A stretch of DNA of 64,000 nt, from NCBI GenBank assembly GCA_946807835.1, contig OX327704.1, positions 7,564,001 through 7,628,000 on the forward strand, in the 5' to 3' direction. The DNA is from Ailanthus altissimus (taxonomy: Eukaryota; Streptophyta; Magnoliopsida; Sapindales; Simaroubaceae). The translations under genes and the position numbers were made by a program. The notes beneath the pieces are model-generated. The model was given only the letters and a program-made list of their open reading frames with translations. It searched no databases and was not told where the DNA came from. Below are positions 11,946-21,274 of the stretch, piece by piece; the stretch's first letter is position 1, and each line of letters begins with the position of its first letter.

Positions 11946-13084
11946 GCAATTCAAGAGTAAATAAAATATGTAAAATTACCTAAGTATTTCAAACAAAAAG
12001 TCAGTTCAAGATCACTATTGCTATTCTGGTTTTTTCAATTATAACTTTCAAAAATTGTGTGTGTGTGAACTAAGCCGTAACCATCTTACCATAAACCACA
12101 ACAGATATAGCCTTAAAATTTTTTTCAAGTAAAAGTCTTAACGCCATATCCTCACAGGTGTATGATTATTTAAAAGATTAGGATTTCTCTCATAGAGTTA
12201 AAAATAGTTAAACACTCAAGAAAAAGTCAATTTAAGGACAGACTTACAAACTAACATTGATCCAAAGATAGAAAAATAAATCGTTTAAAAATCAATCATT
12301 CTTGACATGTACTAGCTTTAGGACTTCAATTGTCTTGTGAGAATAATACAAATATAGCTTGGTGAGAAAACTGATTTACAAGATAATTTTCTTCTAAAAT
12401 TGAATAAAGACTTTATTAAATTGAATTGATTCTTTCTTTTTAATATATATATATATTTTTTTTTTATTTTTAAGAATACAAGGAAGCATTACAAAAAAAA
12501 AGTTTCTCACCAAAATATATTATACACAAATGCAACCAACTTTTCCCTTTAATTCAAATAATATCAATCTAAACAAAAATTAACCAATTCAAAGGATCAA
12601 TGAAGGTTCATAAACTGTTTTCTCAACCTTTCCATTTACTCACAAACGATATGTGAGATTAGAAAAATATATACCTAAACATGGAAATTCTCTTGGCTAT
12701 TTAAATTGAATCATCCGTCTTACCACAAGGCTTAGCATTATGTTCAAAAATATTTTGGAAGTCATTCTTTACTAACCTAAATAGAAACAATGACTCAACT
12801 TAAACAATTTTAAAATCATATCTAGGCAAAAAGCAAATTCCTTTATACAAAAATTACCAAGACTACAAGCAATAAACAACAATACATGAAATATAAAACA
12901 AAACAATAAAAAGTTAGTTAAAATGCGTTTCAAAAGTTAGAAATAAAACTCTTTACTCTGCCATTCTAATTTGACCTAGAATGCGTTCCAAGAGTTCAAG
13001 AATGAACTCTTTACTCTGTCATTTTAATCAAATGTCAGACCACAAATTTATTTTTTTTGAAATACAAAATGCAACTTATGTCTA
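11946..13084. other. Non-coding 3' region of the Athila-like element
   Basis: AT-rich with no recognisable frame on either strand. It occupies the long untranslated stretch Athila elements carry before the 3' LTR. A TATATATA/poly-T tract lies near 12440-12475. Confidence 0.5.
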
Positions 13085-13089
13085 CTATC

Positions 13090-13574
13090 TGACGCAGGAC
13101 AAGCATTGATGGGTCGTGATTTCGTTCACAAAAACGAAAGTTGTTGATATCGTTCAACAAAAATGTAAATTGAAAATGGTAGAATACCAATTCAAAGTAA
13201 AGTTGCTTAATACTTGAGTTTTTGAAATTACAAAACTTTAATGCTTTCCCCCCTCATCTCTCATGTATTTATAGAGACCTATAGGAATTTCTAGCATTTA
13301 GTACAACAATTAATGACAACTTGCAGCTACTAACTACCAACTACTACAAAATACTAAGGCATTTAGAATGTCAACATTTATTACAACACAATTAATGAAA
13401 ACTACCAACAACTACCAATACTAAAATTTTACTTCAAAACTAGTTGTCAACTGTTAACTACACCAATAAATGTAGTTGTAGGCTATTAGAAGTTTCTCAT
13501 CACATGAGAAGCTGCTAGTAATTTGAATTGCTAATAATACAATGGCTTTACATGTACTGGTTTATCCCCCATCA
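13090..13574 (-). repeat. Nested element, 3' LTR
   Basis: It starts TGACGCAGGAC and ends CCCCCATCA on the plus strand. It pairs with 14936-15450 with scattered substitutions; the partner carries extra bases near the right end (around 15391-15420). The purine tract at 13575-13590 (minus) confirms this as the 3' copy. Confidence 0.88.
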
Positions 13575-13689
13575 TTCTCCTCTACTTATAGAGAACTCGT
13601 ACTCGAGTGACCATATAAGTTCTCCCCAGATTTGCAAATGTCTTGTCATGCTCCACATGGCCACTCAAGTTAGCTAAATTCATTTCTCG

Positions 13690-14142
13690 GTAAAGCTTGT
13701 TGATTGCCAGAATGTCCACATACATCTGCTAACTCCCATCATTCTTTGGTGTAAATAGAGCAGAAATAGCACTAGAACTGACACTCTCTATGATATGTCT
13801 CTCTCTAAATAATTCTCCTACATTTTCTCTTAGAACATCATGTTCTTGAGGTCTAATTTGATAATCTGGCATATTTAGCAAGTTGCTTGAATAATGTGGT
13901 AGATTTGATAAGTTGCCAAAAATAAAATTAGTGCTATGAATATTCTGCATTGGTGGCAATGTAGTAGGTTTTTCCATCAGGTTTGAAAATTTAGTCACTA
14001 CACCTTGGACTTCATTCGACAATGATTGTTTAGGCAGTTTTTCTCCTTTCACCACCAAGATGGTACACATGAGTATCTCCTTCATTTCTTCCATATATTT
14101 ATCCTTCTTGTGGATCTTTGAAAATGAAGTTTTATCCTCCAC
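13690..14142 (-). pseudogene. Ty3/gypsy reverse transcriptase N-terminal fragment
   Basis: The minus-strand frame from 14142 ends in NMPDYQIRPQEHDVLRENV, then ELFRERHIIES, then LFTPKNDGS, which is the usual chromovirus RT entry (Y-R-x-P-x-E, I-x-E-S, P-K-K-D-G-S). The expected WRMCVD block continues as MYVDILAINKL after a stop, then homology ends near 13690. Everything downstream in pol is deleted. A 137-aa open frame is left, not a functional enzyme. Confidence 0.75.
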
Positions 14143-14199
14143 TTTAGAGATTGCCTTCTTGGGTTAACTCGGTACCATCACTATCCGCTTTTAATTCTA

Positions 14200-14910
14200 A
14201 GTAAAAGAATAAGTATTATCTATTTCATTGTGTAAAGTATCAATATCGTATTGCCAAGCTCTGCCTAATAATACATGACATGCATCCATTTCAACAACTC
14301 TACATAAAACCTCCGCCTTATAACTCCTACCAATTTATAGAGGTAATCGGCATTGTTTGGTAATTTTCACACAAGATCCCTTTTTAATCCAATTTATACT
14401 GTATGGTGAAGGATATGGTTTAGTGTAAAGATTAAAGTGATTAACTAATCTCTGAGACACTAGGTTTTCATCACTACAACCATAAATAATTAGTTTACAT
14501 ACGTTATTAGCAACTGAACATTTTTCTGCAAAGATCTTCTTTCGTCGGGTTTCTTCAATTTTTGTATCATCTGGATTTAGCTTATCTTCTTCTCTTAAAT
14601 CATCCACTAGAAAGGAAAAATGATTAGGCCTTCTTCATGAAAAATCAATTGCTCTTCTTGCTTGTGGTCTAAATGTAACTTCTTCTTCGACTTTCTCCTC
14701 CAAGTTAAAATTGAAGGGTGCAGAATGTGATTTTTTGTGTGATAATCTCCTTGCCACCATTAGTTCTTGTGGCAATGGATTATGAGTTCTCAAACCCATA
14801 AGATGTTTGGTCATTGCTTCCATATTTTTCTTCATTTCTGTTATATGCGTTTCTATTTTTTGCTCGAACGTATACAAACGTTCTTTATTGAAGTAACTAT
14901 GGCCTGTCAT
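14200..14910 (-). pseudogene. gag/protease-like frame of the nested element
   Basis: A likely start (MTGHSYFNKE) lies at 14910, just inside the primer-binding site. A Lys/Glu-rich segment follows, then FAEKCSVANNVCKLII, LVNHFNLYTKPYPSPY and, after stops, LGRAWQYDIDTLHNE, a Ty3 chromovirus-type protease ending in the L-G-R-P-W motif. The catalytic D-G-G/C motif reads YGCSDEN, so the catalytic Asp is Tyr. Stops occur near 14635 and 14335. No zinc knuckle was seen. Confidence 0.7.
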
Positions 14911-14920
14911 CTTAAAAAGA

Positions 14921-14933
14921 GGTTCTGATACCA
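14921..14933 (-). promoter_or_regulatory. Primer-binding site (initiator Met tRNA)
   Basis: TGGTATCAGAACC on the minus strand, two bases after the 5' LTR end (CGTCA, then GG). It matches the common plant LTR-element site complementary to initiator tRNA-Met. Confidence 0.85.
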
Positions 14934-14935
14934 CC

Positions 14936-15450
14936 TGACGTAGGACAAACATTGATGGGTCGTGATTTCGTTCAGAAAAATGAAAGTTGTTGATATTGTT
15001 CAACAAAAACGCAAATTAAAAATGGTAGAATACCAATTCAAAGTAAAGTTGCTTAATACTTGAGTTTTTCAAATTACAAAGCTTCAATGCTTTTCCCCCT
15101 CATCTCTCATGTATTTATAGAGACCTATAGGGATTTCTAGAATTTATTACAGCAATTAATGACAACTTGCAGCTACCAACTACCAATTACTACAAAAAAA
15201 ACTAAGGCATTTAGAATGCCAACATTTATTACAACACAATTAATAAAAACTACCAACAACTACCAATACTAAAATTTTACTTCAACACTAGTTGTCAACT
15301 GTTAACCACACCAATAAATGTAGTTGTAGGCTATTGGAAGCTTCTTATCACATGAGTTGCTGCGAGTAATTTGAATTGCTAATAATGCAATGGCTATTAA
15401 TGAAATATCCATTATGTCTCCCTTCACATGTGTTGGTGTGTCCCCCATAA
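14936..15450 (-). repeat. Nested element, 5' LTR
   Basis: It starts TGACGTAGGAC and ends CCCCCATAA (the partner ends CATCA, so one base of the terminal motif has changed). It is directly followed on the right by the CTATC target duplication and on the left by the primer-binding site. Confidence 0.88.
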
Positions 15451-15630
15451 CTATCCTCCCCCAAATCAGATGAAACTTTGTCCTCAATGTTTAAATAGAA
15501 AGAGATAAAGTATAGGAGACATCACCTGAAATGCCAATTATTTGAAAGAAACAAACCTGAGAGATACTTAAGCAAATATAAACTAAAATGATGGTGCTGA
15601 TGTTGATAAATAATTAAAACAAGAAAAAAT

Positions 15631-16278
15631 TTACAAACGAAGTGTCAGATCCAATTTTTGCTTGTTAAGGCCTACTGACTAATCGATTTGAGTTATTGCT
15701 GGGTCAAGTTTGTAAGTAACTGTCTATAATTTGTCAATCAATTCATCCGTATTGGTGGCAGAAATGAGGATTTGTCGCGCCAAATGTGAAATACAATTCT
15801 ATTCCATAGCTTGATCAAGAAAACAAAGTAAGCAATCAAAATAGTTATTAACATTTAATAAACCTATGGGTTTTCAGTGGATATTCAGCTGGGCCCAAGA
15901 GGCAATTTGAAAAATTTTCTTCTAAGGTACCAAAACCACCTAGTAAAGCAATAAAAGCGTCTGCATTGTAAAGCATTCTAACTATACGTTCATACATGGA
16001 TGAGACTCGTAATTCTTCCTCTATTGTTTTCCCAGTCAGGTTTCCCACGACTAAAGCTATAGGAATAATACCTAAAACTTGACTTCCTCCTAAATGTGCA
16101 GCTGTTGACACACACCCAATTAACCCAAGACTACCCCTCCATAAATCAAATGAATATTTCTTGTAGCTAATGCTTTTCCTAGATTGTTTACTGCTTCTAC
16201 AAATACTTTATTTCCTTCAGGACTAGATCCACAAAATACACATATATTTCAGAATTGTTGAACTGAAGTTTCTTCCAT
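15631..16278 (-). pseudogene. Intronless LOG-like pseudogene (cytokinin riboside 5'-monophosphate phosphoribohydrolase)
   Basis: LOG enzymes release active cytokinin bases from their nucleotides in the cytosol. From ATG at 16278 the minus strand reads ICVFCGSSPEGNKVF, SQVLGIIPIALV, YNADAFIALLGGFGTLEE (the family GGxGTxEE catalytic block, preceded by ADAFIALPGG-like residues), then after a one-base shift near 15890 IASWAQLNIH, PIGLLNVNNYFD, and a C-terminal KQKLDLTLRL ending at 15631. Total 648 bp, about 215 codons, matches a whole family member with no introns although plant LOG genes normally have several. It has a stop near codon 10, a frameshift and at least four later stops. It lies inside the Athila-like element, same strand. 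An ACTCTATAAATAC box lies about 60 bp upstream. Processed copy is the simplest reading. Confidence 0.85.
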
Positions 16279-16744
16279 ATCTACACTCACCTTCATCTAA
16301 ATATATGAAAATGAAGAAAACGAGGTATTGTATTTATAGAGTACCAAATGATAACAATGATTGTGGTAACCCGACTCAGAAGAGATTTAAAAATAAAACA
16401 CAAAAATTTAAAGATAATGGCTTACATGCATTATTCAACCAAAAGATTTGAATTTAAGACATCTATATGAGTAGTCCTACTATTCATAAAATAAAGTTTG
16501 AAATTAAAACACATGTATTTACAGGTAGTTGTGATTGTGGCTCACATCTTCCTCTGGTTTTACATCCAGTAATGGCTTAAATGCCCTCTATGGGTCGGGG
16601 ACAGGCTTCCCATCCAATTTTCTTATAAATTGGCAAACAGAATTTTTTAGAGTTAGATTTTTGAGACTATACCGTTGATGTTTATTTTTGAATTTATTCC
16701 ATAAATCGAAAAGTTCACGTTGCACAAGCCCACATGGATGCATC
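16279..16744. other. Spacer between two gene-like relics
   Basis: No open frame of note on either strand. The minus strand carries a TATA-like CTCTATAAATAC near 16335-16346, upstream of the LOG-like start. The remainder could be 3' sequence of the relic at 16745-17134 (an in-frame continuation past the stop is not convincing). Confidence 0.4.
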
Positions 16745-17134
16745 TCAAGAGTTAATAGGATCATCCAAAGATAACTTACTCAGTCTATCCTTAATGAACT
16801 GAATTTTTTCTTCTCGATTTCTAGATGCAAATCCTAAAGAACGATAACTCCGATTACAATTCCATCGAGCACATTTATGACAGACTTGTAACCTATTTAC
16901 TCATTGCCTTTTGGCATAAGAGCTTCTTCCAAGCCTAGGCATAAAAAAAACAAAATTATTTACAGACTCATCAGATAATCGAACCTTAACTTCAATTAAC
17001 CAATGAATATCCACAGAGATATTACTCAACATCAATAGCCTTAGTCTTTCACACCGTACTTTGTAAATCTTAAGTAAAGCATTTTGAGACAATGAAGGAA
17101 AACATTTTTTAAGGTTGGCAAGAATACGATCCAT
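16745..17134 (-). pseudogene. Unidentified ~130-codon gene relic with a Cys motif
   Basis: I do not recognise the family with certainty. From ATG at 17134 the minus strand reads MDRILANLKKCFPSLSQNAL and continues in one frame with a single internal TGA (16903-16901), through MPRLGRSSYAKRQ, then VCHKCARWNCNRSYRSLGF and KLSLDDPINS, with a stop at 16745. Cysteines in the order C-x2-C-x4-C suggest a small metal-binding fold. The codon pattern and long frame (two open halves) look like a former host gene, not a retroelement gene. It sits on the same strand as the LOG-like pseudogene 470 bp away, in the Athila-like element just after integrase. Confidence 0.55.
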
Positions 17135-17389
17135 TTTGAAAGAAAGAAAAGAGATGAATGCACAGTTTGAGGGACAATTTTTAGGGAATTAAGAAACGAA
17201 CTTTAATAGTCAATGAGTACTGTATCCACTACTTGACCGATAAATAAAATCACATTGAAGAAAAAAAAAGAAAATAAAGTCAAATAAATTGTGAAAGAAA
17301 ATAAAAGCAAAAATAAAAAGTCAAAAGATAAAAGATAAAATATAGACAAAATATAAAATATAGTACAGATAGATTGAACCTGATCAAGC
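17135..17389. other. Spacer after integrase
   Basis: AT-rich, A-rich plus strand. The minus-strand hydrophobic frame here is compositional. It separates the integrase end from the gene-like relic. Confidence 0.4.
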
Positions 17390-18562
17390 ATGATAGACAG
17401 GATCCATAAGAGGGATCTCGTCTAGGTACATAAAGTGGTCTACCTTTTTCACATAGCTTTTCAGCCGCTATCCATTAATTTTAAAAGTTTGCTCATCAGT
17501 GGGGTCCTCGATTTTGATAGCACAATTAGGAAAAACGTGTCTTACCATAAATAAACCAGTCCATCGAGATCTTAACTTTCTAGGGTGTAAATGCAATTGA
17601 GAATCATAAAGATAGACCCGTTGATTTGGCTCGAAGTGTTTCCTTGAGATTTATTTGTCATGAGTTATTTTTATTTTAGCTTTGTAATCCAGAGTTGTCA
17701 TATGCGTCATTTCATAGCTCTTCTATTTCTGACAATTATAACTTTCTCTGGAGACTTGCAGCACTCAAATCAAAGTTAAAGGCTTTGACAGCCCAATAAG
17801 CTTTATGCTCTAGCTCAACAGGTAAATGGCAAGCTTTCCCATAAACAAACCGGTATGGAGACATTCCTAAGATGGTTTTGTATGCAGTGCGATATGCCCA
17901 TAATGCATAAGAAAGGCGTAGAGACCAATCTTTGCGATTCGGGTTAACAGTATTTTTCAAAATCTGTTTAACCTCTCTATTTGCTAGCTCGGCTTGTCCA
18001 TTTGTCTGTAGATGGTATGCAGTGAAACCTTTGTGAAGAACACCATACCTGCGCATCAAAGTTTCAAAAGAACGATTACAAAAATGTATTCCTTGGTCAC
18101 TAATGATGACATGTGACGTACTGTGCCTAGATAACACATTTTCTTTTAAGAATTTTACCATAGTTGTATTATCATTAGTATGACAAGCTACAGCCTTTAC
18201 CAATTTTAATACATAGTCAACAGTTAGAAGGATGTAAAGGTAGCCAAAAGACGAGAGAAAAGGACCCATAAAATCGATACCCCAACAATCAAATATCTCA
18301 ATAAAGCACATAACTTTTGACATCTTTCACAAGAACGATAAAAATTATTAGTGTCTTTGAACAAAGTGGGCCAGTAAAGACCACACTTTAAATTTTTCAT
18401 AATTGTCTTCTTCATAGAAAAATTACCACCACAAGTAGCACTATGGCAAAAATTTAAGACACTAGAAACTTCACTTTTAGGAATGCAACGTCTCATAATT
18501 TGGTCATGATAGTATTTGAAAAGATATGAATTGGCCCAATAAAAAGTACGTACCTCAACCAA
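17390..18562 (-). pseudogene. Athila-like integrase
   Basis: Zinc-binding part: NFCHSATCGGNFS then CERCQK; the second histidine of the HHCC set is Asn. Catalytic core after a frameshift near 18310: WGIDFMGPF (Asp), [13 protein letters not shown] (Asp), [13 protein letters not shown] (Glu), so all three DDE residues are present. Then [28 protein letters not shown] and [16 protein letters not shown], wording characteristic of Athila. The C-terminal segment (RKLRSRW-like, then FKVNG-like) runs with stops to MYLDEIPLMDPVYHA near 17390. Multiple stops: not functional. Confidence 0.85.
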
Positions 18563-18621
18563 GAACTTATGCTTATCTTGTACACTCCAGTTAGATGGAA
18601 GTTCACCACAAACTAAATAAT

Positions 18622-18963
18622 TTACGATATGTCATACCAAGGTGTTCGGCTTATAGTAAAAAGATGTTCATTAGGAAAATCATCTCGAATGGGTGGCAAA
18701 TCAGTGGAGTCAGTGAACTCAATGAGGGATAGATGATCAGCAACAATATTTTCAATGCCCTTCTTGTCTTTGATGGCTAGATCAAGTTCCTGCAAAAGTA
18801 GAATCCACCTAATTAAACAGGCTTTAGAATTTTTCTTAGAAAAAAGGTACTTAAGGGCCGCGTGGTCAGTAAAAATAATAATAGGTGAACCAATCAAATA
18901 AGAACGAAATTTATCTAAGGCAAAAACAACTAGTGGTTGTTTTTCAGTAGTGGTGTAATTCAT
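18622..18963 (-). pseudogene. Athila-like RNase H
   Basis: It reads [20 protein letters not shown], then [13 protein letters not shown] (catalytic Asp in TDH), ARLIRW-like [10 protein letters not shown], and ENIVADHLS, the standard Ty3 RNase H blocks. The first block (CDASNYVVGAVFGQR) lies just upstream at 19010-19060 beyond a stop. It hydrolyses the RNA strand of the replication hybrid in active relatives. It joins RT on one side and integrase on the other. Confidence 0.85.
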
Positions 18964-19510
18964 CTAAGTATCATTCAAAGTCCTACTAGCCTAATAAACA
19001 ACAAATGGTTTTCCCTTCCTTCGTTGCCCAAAAACTGCTCCTACAACATAATTACTTGCATCACACATAATTTTAAATGAGATGTTCCAATCCGGTGATT
19101 GCATGATAGGAGCGATGGTGAGTTTGACAATGAATGTTTGAAATGCCTCCTCACACTCTTATGTGCATGTAAATTCTGCATCTTTTAGCAAAAGGTTACA
19201 CAATGGTCTAGATATATTAGAAAGTTTTATATAAACCTTCTGTAAAAGCCAGCGTATCCAAGAAAATATCAAACATCTTTTACCGTTTTGGGTGTAGGTA
19301 ATTTAGAGATTAATTTAATTTTGGCCTTGTTAACCTCTATCCCTCTTTCAGATACAATGTGCCCCAAAATGATTCCTGAAGATACCATGAAATGACATTT
19401 CTCCCAATTTAGCACAAATCTTTTTTCTTCATACCTATTCAAAATAGCTTTCAAGTTAAGTGGACATAAATCAAAAGAATTCCCAAAAAAGTCAAATCAT
19501 CCATAAAAAC
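18964..19510 (-). pseudogene. Athila-like reverse transcriptase, C-terminal part only
   Basis: From about 19510 the minus strand shows a FLWMIx-LFWEFF remnant equivalent to the F-M-D-D catalytic loop, then LNRYEEKRFVLNWEKCHFMV, GIILGHIVSERGIEV and KLPTPKTVKDV, followed after stops by PLCNLLLKD. These are the last third of RT and its connection. Everything N-terminal (protease and RT fingers/palm) is missing: a zinc knuckle lies immediately upstream. Confidence 0.8.
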
Positions 19511-20554
19511 TTCCCTAGGGCATTACATTGTTCCTCATATATCCCTCTCATCTCACTATAAATGGGGCAATCGTGAGCTAAGTGTTCCGCTCCTCCACAA
19601 ACAAAACAAACATCGTGTGACTCAACCTTAGCAACCATATGGGTGACCCTTCTATCTTTGGCTTTCAAGGCCTCTAACTCCCTCATTAATATCTCTAATT
19701 AGACTTTGAGGTTATCCTATTCCCTAAGATGGAAACTCCACTGGGTTGTGACCTATTTGTGCTTTCATTCATGCTAGGTCCAGTCCATGTATGGGCTTTT
19801 TCGACTAAGTCAGTAAGAAATTCTATGGTTTCCTCTGGATCTTTATGAAAGAACTCCTCATTACACATCATCTCAACAAATTGACACTCTCTAATTGTGA
19901 ATCCCTTATAAAATAGCTAACCAAGCATCAATTTTCATACTCATGATGAGGGCACAGATTTAGCAACTCTTTAAACCTTTTCCATGCTTGATATAAGGTT
20001 TCACTATCTTTTTAGGTGGAGGAAGAAATTTATCTTTTCAGGCCATTAGTTTTGTGTTGTGGGAATTATTTATTAAAAAATGCTTGGGTCATTTCTGCCC
20101 AAGTTTTTATAGACCTCAACCTCAAAGAGTATAGCCAACTCTTTACTTTGTCTTTCAAAGAAAAAGGAAAAACTTTAAGCCTAGCAGTGTCTATAGCTTC
20201 AGGTTGGCTATGGAAGGTGGCAATTAGCTCTTCAAATTCCCTAACATGTACATAAGGATTTTCACTATCTAGACCATGAAAAGTGGGCAAAAGTTGTATC
20301 ATTCCAAGTTTAAAATCCAAATGTGGTGTGTTATGTGAAAATATAATGCATGATGGTGTAGCTGTACGAGTAGGATACAAGTAATTTTTTAGAGTTCTAA
20401 CGGGGTTATCCTCGTGTTGGCTCATTATGTTGGAATTACAAGATGAACTAGATGGTGAATTCTCTTCCTTTACAAATTGTGGTGATGGTTCTAATTCTAC
20501 TTCTCTCACAAATCTTCCTCGTTTGTCTCTAAGTCGATGCATACATCTTAACAA
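19511..20554 (-). pseudogene. Athila-like gag with zinc knuckle
   Basis: From ATG at 20554: NPVRTLKNYLYPTRT, HVREFEELIATF, ARLKVFPFSLKDKVKSWLY and IKTWAEMTQAFFNK, the conserved capsid-like core of Athila gag. After stops, YQAWKRFKELLNLCPHHEY-like wording and ETIEFLTDLVEKA follow, then CFVCGGAEHLAHDCP, a CCHC nucleic-acid-binding knuckle (C-x2-C-x4-H-x4-C) near 19590-19635. Gag packages element RNA in active relatives. The knuckle is followed within ~30 codons by the RT catalytic loop, which shows an internal deletion. Confidence 0.85.
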
Positions 20555-20626
20555 TTTTTTTTTTAATGAAAGAAATGCTCAAGGAAAATTAAGAAGTGAA
20601 ATAAAACACAATAAGAAATATAAATG

Positions 20627-21190
20627 AGTTAGGTGGTAAGACCAACCATGAAATATAAATACAATAAATGAACAAAAGATAATAAACTGTAAAGTACGAT
20701 AAAAAAAATAAAATAAATAAATAAATAAAAGTACAATAAGTAAATAAAAGAAAAGAAAGTGCAATAAATAAAGGAAAATAAAATGTAAAGTACAATAAAT
20801 AAATAAAAAGAAAAAAATAAAATAAAGTACAATAAATAAAAAAGGTGCAATAAGTAAATAAATAAAAAGTTAGGCAGTAGAATCGGTTATTAAAATAAAA
20901 TAAAAATACAACATATTAACTAAAGAAAATAAAATACAATAATTAAATACAAAAATAAATACAAAAAAGTGCAATAAATAAATAAAAGAAAATAAAGTAC
21001 AATAATTAAACTAAAGTGCAATAAATAAATAAAATATAAACTAAGTTAGACGGTAAAACCAGTCATTAAAATAATATAAAATATAACAAATTAACTAAAG
21101 AAAATAAAATAAATTAGGTGGTCGAACAAACCATAAATAATAAAATGAATTACAACAAAGAAAATAAAACTAAGATTTTATAAAGAAAAG
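20627..21190. repeat. Degenerate AT-rich tandem repeats in the Athila-like leader
   Basis: A motif like TTAGGTGGTAAGACCAACCAT followed by AATAAA/TACAAT runs recurs near 20630, 20870, 21043 and 21113 (variants TTAGGCAGTAGAATCGGTTAT, TTAGACGGTAAAACCAGTCAT, TTAGGTGGTCGAACAAACCAT). Between them are AATAAATAAATA and AGTGCAATAAATAAA stretches. It lies between primer-binding site and gag, so it is untranslated leader. Minus-strand hydrophobic frames here are compositional. Confidence 0.7.
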
Positions 21191-21250
21191 AAAATGTACA
21201 AAGTTACCGCTTTAGTATTGATAAATGCAACCGACTTTCGCTTAGTATGC

Positions 21251-21270
21251 CTCCCCGGCAACAGCGCAAA
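21251..21270 (-). promoter_or_regulatory. Primer-binding site of the Athila-like element
   Basis: The minus strand reads TTTGCGCTGTTGCCGGGGAG next to the 5' LTR end (GTAAACA). The GGCGCCGTTGCCGGGGA-type site is the hallmark of the Athila lineage; here one or two bases have changed. Confidence 0.8.
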
Positions 21271-21274
21271 ATTT

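Larger units (their letters stand above)
13090..15450 (-). mobile_element. Nested 2.36 kb Ty3/gypsy deletion derivative with perfect 5-bp TSD
   Basis: LTRs at 13090-13574 (485 bp) and 14936-15450 (515 bp) share almost every block. The flanking 5-mers are CTATC at 13085-13089 and CTATC at 15451-15455, an exact target duplication. On the minus strand the order is 5' LTR, primer-binding site TGGTATCAGAACC (14933-14921), a gag/protease-like frame, the start of RT, then a purine tract AGTAGAGGAGAATGA and 3' LTR. RT core, RNase H and integrase are absent, so it could only have moved with proteins supplied by another element. Confidence 0.9.

Noticed and set aside
20579..20850. Three overlapping minus-strand hydrophobic frames resembling membrane proteins
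   Set aside because: They come from AATAAA-rich tandem leader sequence of the Athila-like element; composition explains the Phe/Leu/Tyr-rich products.
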